Origin: Tenacibaculum agarivorans
GTDB taxonomy: Bacteria; Bacteroidota; Bacteroidia; Flavobacteriales; Flavobacteriaceae
Assembly (NCBI RefSeq): GCF_001936575.1
Contig: NZ_MSMP01000002.1
Span: 228,241-292,240, forward strand
Reading direction: 5' to 3'
DNA: 64,000 nucleotides
The stretch's first letter is position 1, and every line of letters begins with the position of its first letter. Of the stretch, positions 16,692-26,171 are shown piece after piece. The notes under the pieces were generated by a model. The model had not been told where the DNA came from and searched no databases. It saw only the letters and a list, made by a program, of their open reading frames with translations. The position numbers and the translations under genes were made by a program.

Positions 16692-19600
16692 TATTTGGGA
16701 TTTCCTATGAAACTATTCATTTCTATTTTAATATAATCGTACAGAGGATGGTGTATCTTTTGTAAAACTTCATTTGTATGATTGGTGATTCTATTAGGTA
16801 CAATTTTATAAGATACATCTTCATTAGGTAGTCCATTTACATAACAATTACTCATATCTACATTAATAATATCTACTATCGAATTTTCGATAAATCTATA
16901 ATCAAAGTATAGTTTTCTATGTTGTCGTATTCCTTGATTTAAATATAAATGATCTACCCAAGCTATTTCTTTGTTTTTAGTGTAATATGTTATAATGAGT
17001 TGAGGAACAGTGATTTCTTGCAATCCACTATTGAAAATCGTACCATTTAAACCTTTAGATTCTATGTTAATATTACTCAATACATGATCCTTATATAAAT
17101 CAGAATTAGAAACATTTGCGGCTAATTGTAAATTGAATTTTGTAGGTTGTTCCTCTAATTCAATAGGTGTAAATTCATCAGGATCAAATTTTTTAGGAAT
17201 AGAATCTTTGGTTTTAGACCAAGCAATTCCTTCAAAATTAATTCTAAAAGAACTCACTTCCTTAGGCATTAATTTATGTTTAACAAGATGCTTAGCATTA
17301 TATGTTGCTAACTCTTTATTTTGATCGTTATACAACGTTCCTTTTATAATAATGTCAGCAGGAGTATTATCAATATTCTGTATTTTTCCAATTATAGCGT
17401 AACTATTTTTAAACTTTACCAATTTAGCAACTATGATTTCCACAACAGGTTGTTTTAAAATATCTTCGTGGTGAGTTTGTTCTGTAGTAATACGCTTTCT
17501 ACCTTGGTTGAAATACCCCGTTTTATTTTTAGAATACAGTTGATCAGGTGGTAAATCAGCTTCTTTCTCTTCAGGAACTAAAAACCAATTCCTTTTTAGT
17601 TTTACTAATGTTTTATATTCAGTTTTATTAATTTTTTCTAAAGGTGTAATCCAATTAGTTTTCACTTCCATAGTGACTAAACTATCCGTTTTTTTTAAGA
17701 TTGTAGATTTTAGTGCATCTAGTTTAGCATAAGAACTTAATAGACCATCAGTAACTGAAATTTCTAACATATACTGGTCTATGGTTAAATTACTTCTGGG
17801 ATCTATTAAACTATGTGCTGTTTTAAATTGTTTAAAATCTAGTGCATTGTAATAAGCCGTAATAACGTTTTTAGGAGATCTTTGTGAATCATTTTTAATA
17901 TAAAAAAGATATGTACCGTATAGCATTACAATAATGACAAAAGCAGCCCAGAGATGATTTACTTTTAAAACTGTTTTAGAGAAGGAAGTATAATCATTTT
18001 GAAACTTAAGGTATTCTGGAGGAACTTTTGGTTTCATTCGAAGGCCATTTCTAAACAGAGGGAGAATATTAAAAATAAAAGCAACAATTACCGTAGTAAA
18101 AGGAATAATACCCCACATAATGTTTTCCCATTTATGAACACCATCTCTAGGTAAAATTGAAGAAAGAGGAGGGATGTTTAATCGTTCCCAAACCATAATC
18201 CCATTTTCTAATTGAGGCAAACGTTGCCAACCACAGAAATATAAAATAGGATCGTAAAATTTATCATTAGAAAAGATATATTTTAAGTTGTACTTTTCAG
18301 GAACTGTTAAAAATTGCTGTAAAGAACCTATTCCAGCAACGCCTTTAAATTTAGAATTTTCTAAACGCTCAATGGGTCTTGTAGTGAGTTCTGGTAATCG
18401 CCTTGCAGAATGATAATTCCCATCCACTGTAGTAGCATTGGTTTGTGCAGAGAGCCATGCCATTTGATCACCAAACCCTAAGGTTAAATACCTCCATTGA
18501 TCATGTTGATCTTGGTTTAAAAAATTGACTATAGGAAGCATGTTTATTTTTTGAGGCTGAGAGGGTCTAAAATAGCCTAAACTTAATGTGAAAATAGCGA
18601 ACCCTAGAAAAAATACAGCTAGAAATCCTCCTATTAATCTATGATACACAGCACCAAACTTACGTTGAATCAATTCTTTTAAGTCTCCTTCTACAAAACG
18701 ATACGCAAATTCACCAAATAAGGGTAAAGACATTATGGAAGCCCAGAGCGTAAAACGATCCAAGGTTAAAATATTAAAAGCATTATCACCGAGTAACATT
18801 TTAGGAATTGGAGTGGTTCCCCCTGTACCTAAAATAATTAGCATTGAAAAGCATATTCCAAAAAACAAGTAGCGTTTACTGAAATATCTATAAATAAAAT
18901 AAGGAAGGAGAAAGAGTAGTACTCCCCAAGGAATTAAAAAAAAGACCAAACCTGAAGAAAGAATTTCTAAAAAGTTATCTCTTGAACCATGAGGAATCGG
19001 TACCTGAGTAATTGGATTTCTTTTAGAATTAATCCAGTAGGGTAAAATACATCCTACAATAAGTACTAGTACTAAAAGTACAAAAGTGATGTTTCGCTTA
19101 AATGTTTTTCCAAAAACTTTTAAAAACAATTGTAATCGAATCTCTTTATAAGAATTTACTTGCTCTCTAGCGATGTCCATAATTACCATACCTACTAATG
19201 GTAAAATGAAAAAGACCATCCCAAATATAGGAGTTACATGGTGTGAGGTTACCGTCACGGATAGTAAGGATAGAGAAGTGAAAAAGTATTTATAATTTCC
19301 TGTTTTAAGCCATGAATATATTTCTGGTAATGCATGCATTAAAATTGAAATTCCCATAATACTTGGAAGCTGACCGAAAATGTGTAACGTTTCAACAAAA
19401 GAAGACGAAAATACTGCTAATAATGAGGAATATCCTGCTGTAGTTGTATTAGCGGTAATCAATAAAGAATACCGATAAACTCCTGTTACAAATAAAATAG
19501 AAACAATAATTGCTAGAGTAAATAGTCCGAATTTTAAACCACCGATTAGAGATAATGCTCCCATAGATTGGTGTACAAGAGGAGGGTAGCCCATAACAGA

Positions 19601-19780
19601 AAAACCAGTATACCACTTGTAACTCCAATGCTCAAACCAATTATCGGCGTAATGACCAGCAAAAAATAAATGAATTAAAGCATCATAAGTAGTTTCTAAC
19701 GTAAAAAAAATAGTACTCCCATGAAAACCAATACATAATAGTATGGCACAAATTAAATATTTATTAGAAACTACTTTCAT
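16691..19780 (-). CDS. Giant membrane protein of the PTPS-related (GT-C-like) type
   Basis: A 1029-residue protein. The first 570 residues hold about a dozen membrane helices with a long loop. The opening YDALIHLFFAGHYADNWFEH and WYTGFSVMGYPP resemble the membrane family called 6-pyruvoyl-tetrahydropterin-synthase-related, which looks like GT-C glycosyltransferases with an acidic and histidine-containing first loop. A further helix lies at about 620-645. An NTF2-like domain follows at about 655-750 (KNVITAYYNALDFKQFKTAH), then FxLYD-like and beta-rich parts. It is the first gene of a three-gene operon. I infer lipid-linked sugar transfer or polymer synthesis across the membrane. The name of its fold comes from the first 100 residues and is less certain than the topology. 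Confidence 0.72.
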   Translation of the reverse strand: MKVVSNKYLICAILLCIGFHGSTIFFTLETTYDALIHLFFAGHYADNWFEHWSYKWYTGFSVMGYPPLVHQSMGALSLIGGLKFGLFTLAIIVSILFVTGVYRYSLLITANTTTAGYSSLLAVFSSSFVETLHIFGQLPSIMGISILMHALPEIYSWLKTGNYKYFFTSLSLLSVTVTSHHVTPIFGMVFFILPLVGMVIMDIAREQVNSYKEIRLQLFLKVFGKTFKRNITFVLLVLVLIVGCILPYWINSKRNPITQVPIPHGSRDNFLEILSSGLVFFLIPWGVLLFLLPYFIYRYFSKRYLFFGICFSMLIILGTGGTTPIPKMLLGDNAFNILTLDRFTLWASIMSLPLFGEFAYRFVEGDLKELIQRKFGAVYHRLIGGFLAVFFLGFAIFTLSLGYFRPSQPQKINMLPIVNFLNQDQHDQWRYLTLGFGDQMAWLSAQTNATTVDGNYHSARRLPELTTRPIERLENSKFKGVAGIGSLQQFLTVPEKYNLKYIFSNDKFYDPILYFCGWQRLPQLENGIMVWERLNIPPLSSILPRDGVHKWENIMWGIIPFTTVIVAFIFNILPLFRNGLRMKPKVPPEYLKFQNDYTSFSKTVLKVNHLWAAFVIIVMLYGTYLFYIKNDSQRSPKNVITAYYNALDFKQFKTAHSLIDPRSNLTIDQYMLEISVTDGLLSSYAKLDALKSTILKKTDSLVTMEVKTNWITPLEKINKTEYKTLVKLKRNWFLVPEEKEADLPPDQLYSKNKTGYFNQGRKRITTEQTHHEDILKQPVVEIIVAKLVKFKNSYAIIGKIQNIDNTPADIIIKGTLYNDQNKELATYNAKHLVKHKLMPKEVSSFRINFEGIAWSKTKDSIPKKFDPDEFTPIELEEQPTKFNLQLAANVSNSDLYKDHVLSNINIESKGLNGTIFNSGLQEITVPQLIITYYTKNKEIAWVDHLYLNQGIRQHRKLYFDYRFIENSIVDIINVDMSNCYVNGLPNEDVSYKIVPNRITNHTNEVLQKIHHPLYDYIKIEMNSFIGNPK

Positions 19781-19959
19781 TAATAGGAGTGAATTCAGAT
19801 AACATAAATATAAGTTTTTTAAATGATGTCTAAAACTAATTAAGCAATAGTAAATTGTTATTCGTCTTTAGAAAATCACTTTTAAATGGTAAAACTTTGT
19901 TATCTTTAGATAGTTAGCTAAATTGAAAAAAGTAGTTAACATTTAGAAAACCCCGAATT

Positions 19960-21120
19960 ATGAAAATATTAGCTATAGATGACCAAAAACTGGTATTAAT
20001 TCCCTTAGAAAATAGATTGAAAGAATTAGGCTATGAAGTCTATTCTGAAACCGACCCTAAAAAAGGAATTGAATTGTTTGACACCATTGATCCTGATTTA
20101 GTAATTGTTGACATAAACATGCCAAACATCCCAGGTATTGAAGTCGTAAAGTACATTCGAAAAGAAAAGAATTCTAAAACACCTATCATGGTATTATCAG
20201 GTAATACTGATGATAAAATGATTTCTAATGGTTTTGAGCTAGGTATAGACGATTACATGAAAAAGCCTTTAAGTTTAAATGAAGTATATGCTAGAGTTAA
20301 ACGATTAATAGGAGCTCCAGATGTAGGAGATAACTTAAAAGAATATACGGGGGAAGAAATTATACAGGAAAGATGTGTAGGAGTGGTTATACCCTGTTAT
20401 AATGAAGAAAAAAGATTGTTGAGCGAAGAGTTTACCAATTTTATAGATAAACATACAGGGTATCATCTATGTTTTGTAAATGATGGAAGTAAAGATAAAA
20501 CATTGGAAGTTTTACATGCACTTAGAAAAGGAAGAGAAGACTTTATTACCGTTTATGATTGTGAAAAAAATGGAGGTAAGGCTGAAGCAGTAAGACAAGG
20601 AATGTTACATATGTTAAAAGATGAAGGATTAGATTACATAGGTTTTTTAGATGCTGATTTATCGACAGATCTAAGGGATTTTGATGATTTAGTTTCTACT
20701 ATTGAAAATTCAGATTATAAAATTGTTAGCGGTTCTAGAATAAGCAGAATGGGAGCTAACATTACCAAAGAATCTGCAAGAAAAATTATTAGTCAGACGA
20801 TTAATTTTATCATAAGAAAAATTCTTTCAATGGATTTTAAAGATACCCAATGTGGGGCTAAAATTTTTCATAGAGATGTGATTGAAATTTCTTTTAAAGA
20901 TAAATTTGTATCTAAGTGGATTTTTGATGTAGAAATCTTTAGAAGAGTAACATTACATTATGGATTAGATAAAGCAAGGCAAATGTTGTGCGAGCAACCG
21001 TTAAAAAGATGGATTCATGCCGATGGTTCTAAATTATCGATGAAAGACTCTTTCAAAATTATTATGCAATTAGGGCAAATCGCCTGGCATTATAATGGTA
21101 AAAGAAAACGAATTGCGTAA
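19960..21120 (+). CDS. Response regulator receiver fused to family 2 glycosyltransferase
   Basis: An unusual 386-residue fusion. Residues 1-120 are a complete receiver (IDDQK, phospho-acceptor D51 in LVIVDINMPNIPG, VLSGNTDD, lysine in YMKKPLS). Residues about 138-386 are a GT-A glycosyltransferase of the dolichyl-phosphate glucosyltransferase kind (VVIPCYNEEKRL, FVNDGSKDKT, NGGKAEAVRQGM, the DAD metal site at 231-233 in FLDADLSTD, and DTQCGAKIFHRD). No membrane helix is seen. Phosphorylation would be expected to control sugar transfer directly, without transcription. It is divergent from the giant membrane protein operon. A near-consensus -7 element (TATCTTTA, 19901) lies in front. No kinase is fused or adjacent, so phosphate must come from elsewhere. 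Confidence 0.9.
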   Translation: MKILAIDDQKLVLIPLENRLKELGYEVYSETDPKKGIELFDTIDPDLVIVDINMPNIPGIEVVKYIRKEKNSKTPIMVLSGNTDDKMISNGFELGIDDYMKKPLSLNEVYARVKRLIGAPDVGDNLKEYTGEEIIQERCVGVVIPCYNEEKRLLSEEFTNFIDKHTGYHLCFVNDGSKDKTLEVLHALRKGREDFITVYDCEKNGGKAEAVRQGMLHMLKDEGLDYIGFLDADLSTDLRDFDDLVSTIENSDYKIVSGSRISRMGANITKESARKIISQTINFIIRKILSMDFKDTQCGAKIFHRDVIEISFKDKFVSKWIFDVEIFRRVTLHYGLDKARQMLCEQPLKRWIHADGSKLSMKDSFKIIMQLGQIAWHYNGKRKRIA

Positions 21121-21224
21121 ATAAGGATCAGAAACAATTCTTGTCTTCACGAATAGCGTAATTTATGGAGTAACAAATTCATTTATTTCTTTCAATTTAT
21201 CATTTTATTTTAAGATTATAATAG

Positions 21225-21290
21225 GCAGATAGATTGCTTCGCTCCACTGTGTTTTGCTCTCAAAGACACTCGGTTGTTATTAAGAGTTAG
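21225..21290. repeat. Fragment of AGATTGCTTCG-type intergenic repeat
   Basis: AGATTGCTTCGCTCCACTGT followed by a CTCAAAGACACTCGG end matches pieces near 10824 and 25012. The 256-base gap between convergent genes also holds the short direct repeats ACTGATAATTGATAACTG and ACTGATAAAACTG near 21340. No gene is present. Confidence 0.4.
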
Positions 21291-21376
21291 CAGTTTCTAG
21301 TATTTCGGTTGATTTCTCTGTTCCAAGTCATACACTAATCACTGATAATTGATAACTGCTCACTGATAAAACTGCT

Positions 21377-21991
21377 CTATCCACCATATTTCTCGATAAT
21401 TTCCTTTTTACTATTTACTTGTAATTTGTCGTAGATATTTCGGGTGTGTGTTTTAATGGTATTAACAGATAAAAATAATTCCTCAGCAATAGAAGCATAA
21501 CTTTTACCTTTAGCAAGAAGTGTTAGTATTTCATTTTCTCTCTCTGTAAGGTTTTTTTCATTGGGAGTTTGAAAAGATTCCACAACTTTTCTAGCAATAT
21601 TACTACTCATTGGTGCTCCTCCATGATAGGCTTGGTTTAATGCATTTATTAATTCTTGAGGTGTAGTGTTCTTATTTAAATAACCAACAGCACCTACACA
21701 TAAAGCATCAAAAACAAATTTTGAATTTTCATGAACAGAAATAATAATAGGAAGCACGTTAGGAATGATTTTCTTAATTTTTCGAATAGTTTCTATTCCA
21801 TTAATACCACCCAATTGAATATCCACAAGCATCAAGTCAGGTTTTGTGTTTTCTTTGACAAATTCAATAGCTTCTTCACCTGATAAAAATGCTCCAATCA
21901 CATTAAATTTATTAGAAGAGTTTACAATCTCTTCAAAAGATTCTAAAATGACTTGATGATCTTCTATGATTACTACGTTTAATTTACTCAT
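21377..21991 (-). CDS. NarL/LuxR-type response regulator
   Basis: A 204-residue regulator. The receiver at 1-120 has phospho-acceptor D57 in LMLVDIQLGGING and lysine in GYLNKNTT. A LuxR-type helix-turn-helix occupies about 140-200 (LTERENEILTLLAKGKSYAS, LSVNTIKTHTRNIYDKL). It overlaps the upstream sensor kinase gene by four bases (ATGA type), so the two form a classical coupled pair. The domain order is ordinary. The target genes cannot be read from the window. The exported-protein pair upstream at 25-27 kb is one possibility. Confidence 0.93.
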   Translation of the reverse strand: MSKLNVVIIEDHQVILESFEEIVNSSNKFNVIGAFLSGEEAIEFVKENTKPDLMLVDIQLGGINGIETIRKIKKIIPNVLPIIISVHENSKFVFDALCVGAVGYLNKNTTPQELINALNQAYHGGAPMSSNIARKVVESFQTPNEKNLTERENEILTLLAKGKSYASIAEELFLSVNTIKTHTRNIYDKLQVNSKKEIIEKYGG

Positions 21992-24879
21992 TTTTTAGAT
22001 TCATTTAAATTTCCTACAAAAGTTACTTTTACACCATTATTAGAGGTTATTGAAATTTCTTGGTGTAACGTTTTTGCACGTTCTTTCATATTTCTAATAC
22101 CGTTTTCACGACCTTTTTTCTCCTGATGAAGTCCAATTCCATTATCTTTTAAACTTATTTTTAAGATGCCTTTTTTGATATTGAAGGTCAAAAAAACTTC
22201 AGAAGCTTGGCTATGCTTTAAAGTATTAGTCATGGCTTCTTTAAAAATTAGAACTAGTTGTTTACTCCAGTAAAAAGGGAGTATAACCTTTTCATCGCTA
22301 AAATTATTAGTAGAATAAAATGTTATCTCGGAGTTTTCAAATAATTTTTCACCAAAATCATTCAAATAAATTTGTAGTTGTTGTAAATCATCATTTTTAT
22401 GATCTAAAGACCATATAAAATCTCTCATACCATGATAAAGATAATCTGCATTTTCTTTGATTTGGTTGATTTTTCTTTCCTGATTACTCATTGATTTTTC
22501 AGAAATCAATAAACCAGAAGTAATAGAAATACTAGCTAATTTATTCCCTAGTTCATCATGGAAATCTCTCGCTACATTTTTTCGAACCTCTTTAAGTGCT
22601 AATTGTAACTCTTCTTTTTCTTTTAAGGTTTTCTTTAATTCATTATTGTTTTGAATACTTTTTTTAAGCCCCCTAGATAATAACAGTATTAAAGTACCAG
22701 AGGCTAGTACAATTAAAAAAAAGTACAACCAAGTTTGTTCAAACCAAGGTAAAGTTATTCTAAATGTATATGTTTTAGAATATTGCCAATTACTAAGGTT
22801 GTCTTTAAACCTGAATTTGATATTATAATTCCCTTGTTTTATTTCGTTAAAATCCAGGTAGTTATTGGCAGTTTCAACCCATTTCTGGTTATTGAGTTTA
22901 TAGGAAATAATAACAGATTCTGGATTAATATAATTTATAGTATTGAGGGTAAATGTATTTTGGTCTTGTTTCACTAAAAGTGTGGTGCTGTTTTTTGCTT
23001 GAAATGATTGAGAATTATCCATTTTAAACAATCCCTTATCACCCACAGCATATAAAAACTTTTTGTCAGAAACAATCTTTTTGATTGAAGAAGATTTTTG
23101 ACCTAAGTTTTTATCAATAATATAAAAATTATTTTTAGTTAAAACATTTAAACCTTTTTGCGTGCCTGCCCATAAAACTCCTTTAGTATCTATATGTAAA
23201 TTAGTTACATGATTACTAGAAAGCCCATGTTGTGTAGTGAAAAGCGTTGTTTTTTGTGGAGTAACTTTATGAACTCCTAAATTAGTTGCAACCCAAACGG
23301 TATCTTTTTGTACTACAAAATCATTACAAGCTTTTATTTTATAATCCTTGATTCTTTCCCATTTTTTGCTATCCCATGTATTTAGATCCAAAGCGTAAAT
23401 ACCCGGTCTACCATAGTTGATTAATAATTTCTTTTTATAAAAGAATGCATCCTTAGCAAAGTGTTCAAAATTATTTTGTATGGTATCAATATAGTTAGTT
23501 TTACCAGTAGAAATTTCATAAACGTGATGATGAATTTTTATACGTAAGCTATCAAACTTTACAACAAGTTCTTGATATGATTTATTTTCTATAAAATAAT
23601 TTCCAATAGTAGAAGAGAAAATTTTTTTATCTATAAAAGGTGTTGTTAAGTTTATAGTGTCATTTTTTAGTTGAAATTTTTCTGTGTAAAATGGAATTTT
23701 CTTTGTTTTAATTTTTCCTTGAGATAACATGTATAAAAAACTATGAGACATAGTAATAATATCGTCATCTATAAGTCCTACAGTTCTTAAATCGGGGTTT
23801 TCAAAGGTCTCTTTTCCATAAAATGTATTATTAATATTCGGGACCAAAAATACACCTTGTCCGTAGGTGGTAACCCATAAATTTTTTTCTCTATCGAATA
23901 AAATATCAGAAATAGCGCTTTTAATAGAGAGTAGGGAAGATAAGTTAACTAATTCATGAGTGTTTAGATCATAAGAGTATAAAGTATTGTTACCTTTTTT
24001 AAGTGAGTGTATAAAGTATAATTTATTATTTTCTAATGTTATTTGATGACTTGTACCTTGACCGAGATTCAACTCTTTTTGAAAAATTAATTTTCCATGT
24101 TTATAAATAAAAAAAGTATTGAAAGAAGAAGCAACCAAGTATTGGTCATCCTTAAAAATTCCTTGCACTAGAATATCATTCAACTCTTTAATATTTAACT
24201 TTTTTGAAGAGAAATTTTGATCGATTTTATAAACCCCAAAGAAATCTTTATACCTCTTCTTTTCATTTATACCTGTGGCGTAAGCATAGATAACATTTTC
24301 TGTATTAAAACTATTACTAGGAAACCCATATATTGGAGCCACTTTAAAAAGAAGATCTTTTTGTAAACTATCTTGAGTAAACATTTTATTGACCATTGTA
24401 TTGGTATTCCAATTATATAAAGAGAAAACAGCACCACCAATTTGGGTACTTACTGTAATAGAATCATTGATATGATGTAATACATTTATCTTTTTAAAAC
24501 TATCTTTTTTATTATTAAAAGGAATGATACTATCATTTTTAAAAGAATGTAATCCACCTCCCCAAGTAGCAAGTAGAAGACGATCATTTTTTTTATCCTC
24601 TACAACATCAATAACATAATTAGATCTTAGATTGTTATTAACATAGTTTTTTACAGTTTTACCATCATATCTAGAAAATCCGTCATCAGTACCAATCCAT
24701 ATAAAACCTTGGGTATCTTGAATTATTTGGTAAGTTATATTATCCCCTAAGCCATCATCAGTAGTAATATTTTTATAGATAGGAATTTGGGCAATACCTA
24801 TTAAACTATAAAAAAAGAGGTAGAATACTAGTATGAAACTATTAAATTTCAAAATAAAATACAGAATGTTATTCCTCAT
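21988..24879 (-). CDS. Propeller-type sensor histidine kinase (HisKA_3)
   Basis: A 963-residue membrane kinase. An N-terminal hydrophobic segment (FNSFILVFYLFFYSLIGIAQ) sends about 640 residues of two-component regulator propeller repeats to the periplasm (ITYQIIQDTQGFIWIGTDDG, LHIDTKGVLWAGTQKGLNV). A Y_Y_Y domain at about 640-712 follows, then a membrane helix at about 716-738, a coiled coil, and HisKA_3 with H774 in ARDFHDELGNKLAS. HATPase_c includes NTLKHSQASE and DNGIGL and ends near GIRNMKERAK. Such kinases sense ligands with the propeller and signal to the LuxR-type regulator encoded next. The ligand is unknown. No SusC/D pair is nearby, so polysaccharide sensing is not specifically supported. 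Confidence 0.92.
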   Translation of the reverse strand: MRNNILYFILKFNSFILVFYLFFYSLIGIAQIPIYKNITTDDGLGDNITYQIIQDTQGFIWIGTDDGFSRYDGKTVKNYVNNNLRSNYVIDVVEDKKNDRLLLATWGGGLHSFKNDSIIPFNNKKDSFKKINVLHHINDSITVSTQIGGAVFSLYNWNTNTMVNKMFTQDSLQKDLLFKVAPIYGFPSNSFNTENVIYAYATGINEKKRYKDFFGVYKIDQNFSSKKLNIKELNDILVQGIFKDDQYLVASSFNTFFIYKHGKLIFQKELNLGQGTSHQITLENNKLYFIHSLKKGNNTLYSYDLNTHELVNLSSLLSIKSAISDILFDREKNLWVTTYGQGVFLVPNINNTFYGKETFENPDLRTVGLIDDDIITMSHSFLYMLSQGKIKTKKIPFYTEKFQLKNDTINLTTPFIDKKIFSSTIGNYFIENKSYQELVVKFDSLRIKIHHHVYEISTGKTNYIDTIQNNFEHFAKDAFFYKKKLLINYGRPGIYALDLNTWDSKKWERIKDYKIKACNDFVVQKDTVWVATNLGVHKVTPQKTTLFTTQHGLSSNHVTNLHIDTKGVLWAGTQKGLNVLTKNNFYIIDKNLGQKSSSIKKIVSDKKFLYAVGDKGLFKMDNSQSFQAKNSTTLLVKQDQNTFTLNTINYINPESVIISYKLNNQKWVETANNYLDFNEIKQGNYNIKFRFKDNLSNWQYSKTYTFRITLPWFEQTWLYFFLIVLASGTLILLLSRGLKKSIQNNNELKKTLKEKEELQLALKEVRKNVARDFHDELGNKLASISITSGLLISEKSMSNQERKINQIKENADYLYHGMRDFIWSLDHKNDDLQQLQIYLNDFGEKLFENSEITFYSTNNFSDEKVILPFYWSKQLVLIFKEAMTNTLKHSQASEVFLTFNIKKGILKISLKDNGIGLHQEKKGRENGIRNMKERAKTLHQEISITSNNGVKVTFVGNLNESKK

Positions 24880-25004
24880 ATTTAGGTTTGGGGGAAAACT
24901 AATGTGTAAACATAATCATAAAGATATTGCTGTACTAATTACCTCAAGAAAATTTTATATAGAGGGATTAAATTCACCCGTTTTGGGTGAAGTTATCGTT
25001 TTTA

Positions 25005-25104
25005 AGACAAAGATTGCTTCATTCGTTGCACTGCTTCGCAAAGACTTCCATGTTTACAAGAAGTTCAAAGTAAAATTACATCGAACTCACGTTATTTACA
25101 AAAG
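25005..25104. repeat. Composite remnant of intergenic repeats
   Basis: AAGATTGCTTCATTCGTTGC with a CTTCGCAAAGACTT end matches the pieces near 10824 and 21230. It is followed by CGAACTCACGTTATTTAC, which resembles the outer arm of the nested element at 10881. The stretch is AT-rich and sits between a divergent start and a convergent end. An ORF across it has no protein-like features and I do not count it as a gene. Confidence 0.45.
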
Positions 25105-26148
25105 CTAATTAGTTATATAAAACTTACGCTCTAAAACAGGAGTCTTACTTCCTTTTTGAAGGTCCCTATCAAACAAACGTTCTAAGTTATTTCCTGAAAT
25201 ATCTTCAATTAATGGGTTACATTTTAAAATGTATGCATCAGAATTCCAATATTTAGAAGGAGTAAATACAATCTGTTGTTTGTTAGTTTCAATAGCAAAA
25301 ACACCATCCATAACTTTTCCTTTGTTGTTAATTATGGTAAGATTATGGTACAAACTTCCATAATCTAAAACATCATTAAGATGGATAATTAAAGGAGCTT
25401 TTGTATTAGATTTAGGGAGTATGAAACGCCATTGTTCAATATTAGGTTGAGTCCTATCAGATTCAATAACACGAAATGAGTATTTAAAATCAACATTCAT
25501 TGGTACTCCTTTAGTATCTTTTAAATTTTTATCAATGGCCAAGGTATACGATTCTCCTTCAACCAGAACTTCACCTAAATGTGTATTAGGACCTAAATCT
25601 CTCTTTTGTCGTCCAGGTTCAATCCATAATGTCAATAATTTACTATCATCAGAAAGCAAAGGTGTTTCTAGTGGTAATACAGCTCTATCTACTTTTGCTT
25701 TTGTTGTATTATTAATTAGCCTAATGTGATCATAAATATGTGTTGGATTTACAGGTGTAGAAAAAGAGATATACCATTTTAAAAAATTCGAAGGTAGTGT
25801 AGACGTTTTAGGATAAATTTCAGCTACTCTCAAATGATTATAATTTGCATCCAATGGAATGGAAAACGTAAAAAAATCATCGTTAAAAACAGCAGTATAA
25901 GTTGTATTAACTTGAAAGGGAAGAAGAGGAGTAAAAGTTAAGTATGATGAGTTTTGATTAATATTTCCAAGAATAGCTTTTTTAGTTGTCAATTCATCTT
26001 TTGTAGCATACTCCCCTATGAAAACAGAAATTTCATTTTTCTGATCTGTTGAACGAACTTTTACAAACTCTTTGGAAAAAGAAAACTTTGGAGATTGAGC
26101 ATATACCTCCAAAGTTATCAATAATACTATAATTGTTAATCGTATCAA
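25105..26148 (-). CDS. Exported protein with Ig-like (SbsA-type) domains
   Basis: A 347-residue protein with signal peptide MIRLTIIVLLITLEVYAQ. The body is beta-rich with two or three units of the bacterial Ig-like kind in which a hydrophobic strand is followed by TTYTAVFND or ESYTLAID, the usual mark of SbsA-type Ig domains (LPFQVNTTYTAVF; GEVLVEGESYTLAI; FTPSKYWNSDAYIL). It follows the propeller protein gene by 23 bases and both are exported, so they probably work as a pair. I cannot assign a function. Confidence 0.65.
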   Translation of the reverse strand: MIRLTIIVLLITLEVYAQSPKFSFSKEFVKVRSTDQKNEISVFIGEYATKDELTTKKAILGNINQNSSYLTFTPLLPFQVNTTYTAVFNDDFFTFSIPLDANYNHLRVAEIYPKTSTLPSNFLKWYISFSTPVNPTHIYDHIRLINNTTKAKVDRAVLPLETPLLSDDSKLLTLWIEPGRQKRDLGPNTHLGEVLVEGESYTLAIDKNLKDTKGVPMNVDFKYSFRVIESDRTQPNIEQWRFILPKSNTKAPLIIHLNDVLDYGSLYHNLTIINNKGKVMDGVFAIETNKQQIVFTPSKYWNSDAYILKCNPLIEDISGNNLERLFDRDLQKGSKTPVLERKFYITN

Positions 26149-26171
26149 TTGCTGTATAAATTAAAAAATGA

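Noticed and set aside
21340..21372. Short ACTGATAA direct repeats as regulator binding sites
   Set aside because: They lie between convergent genes, where no promoter is expected, and are low-complexity AT sequence.
24833..25108. Plus-strand 91-codon frame before the Ig-like gene
   Set aside because: It overlaps the start of the sensor kinase on the other strand and consists mostly of intergenic repeat sequence.
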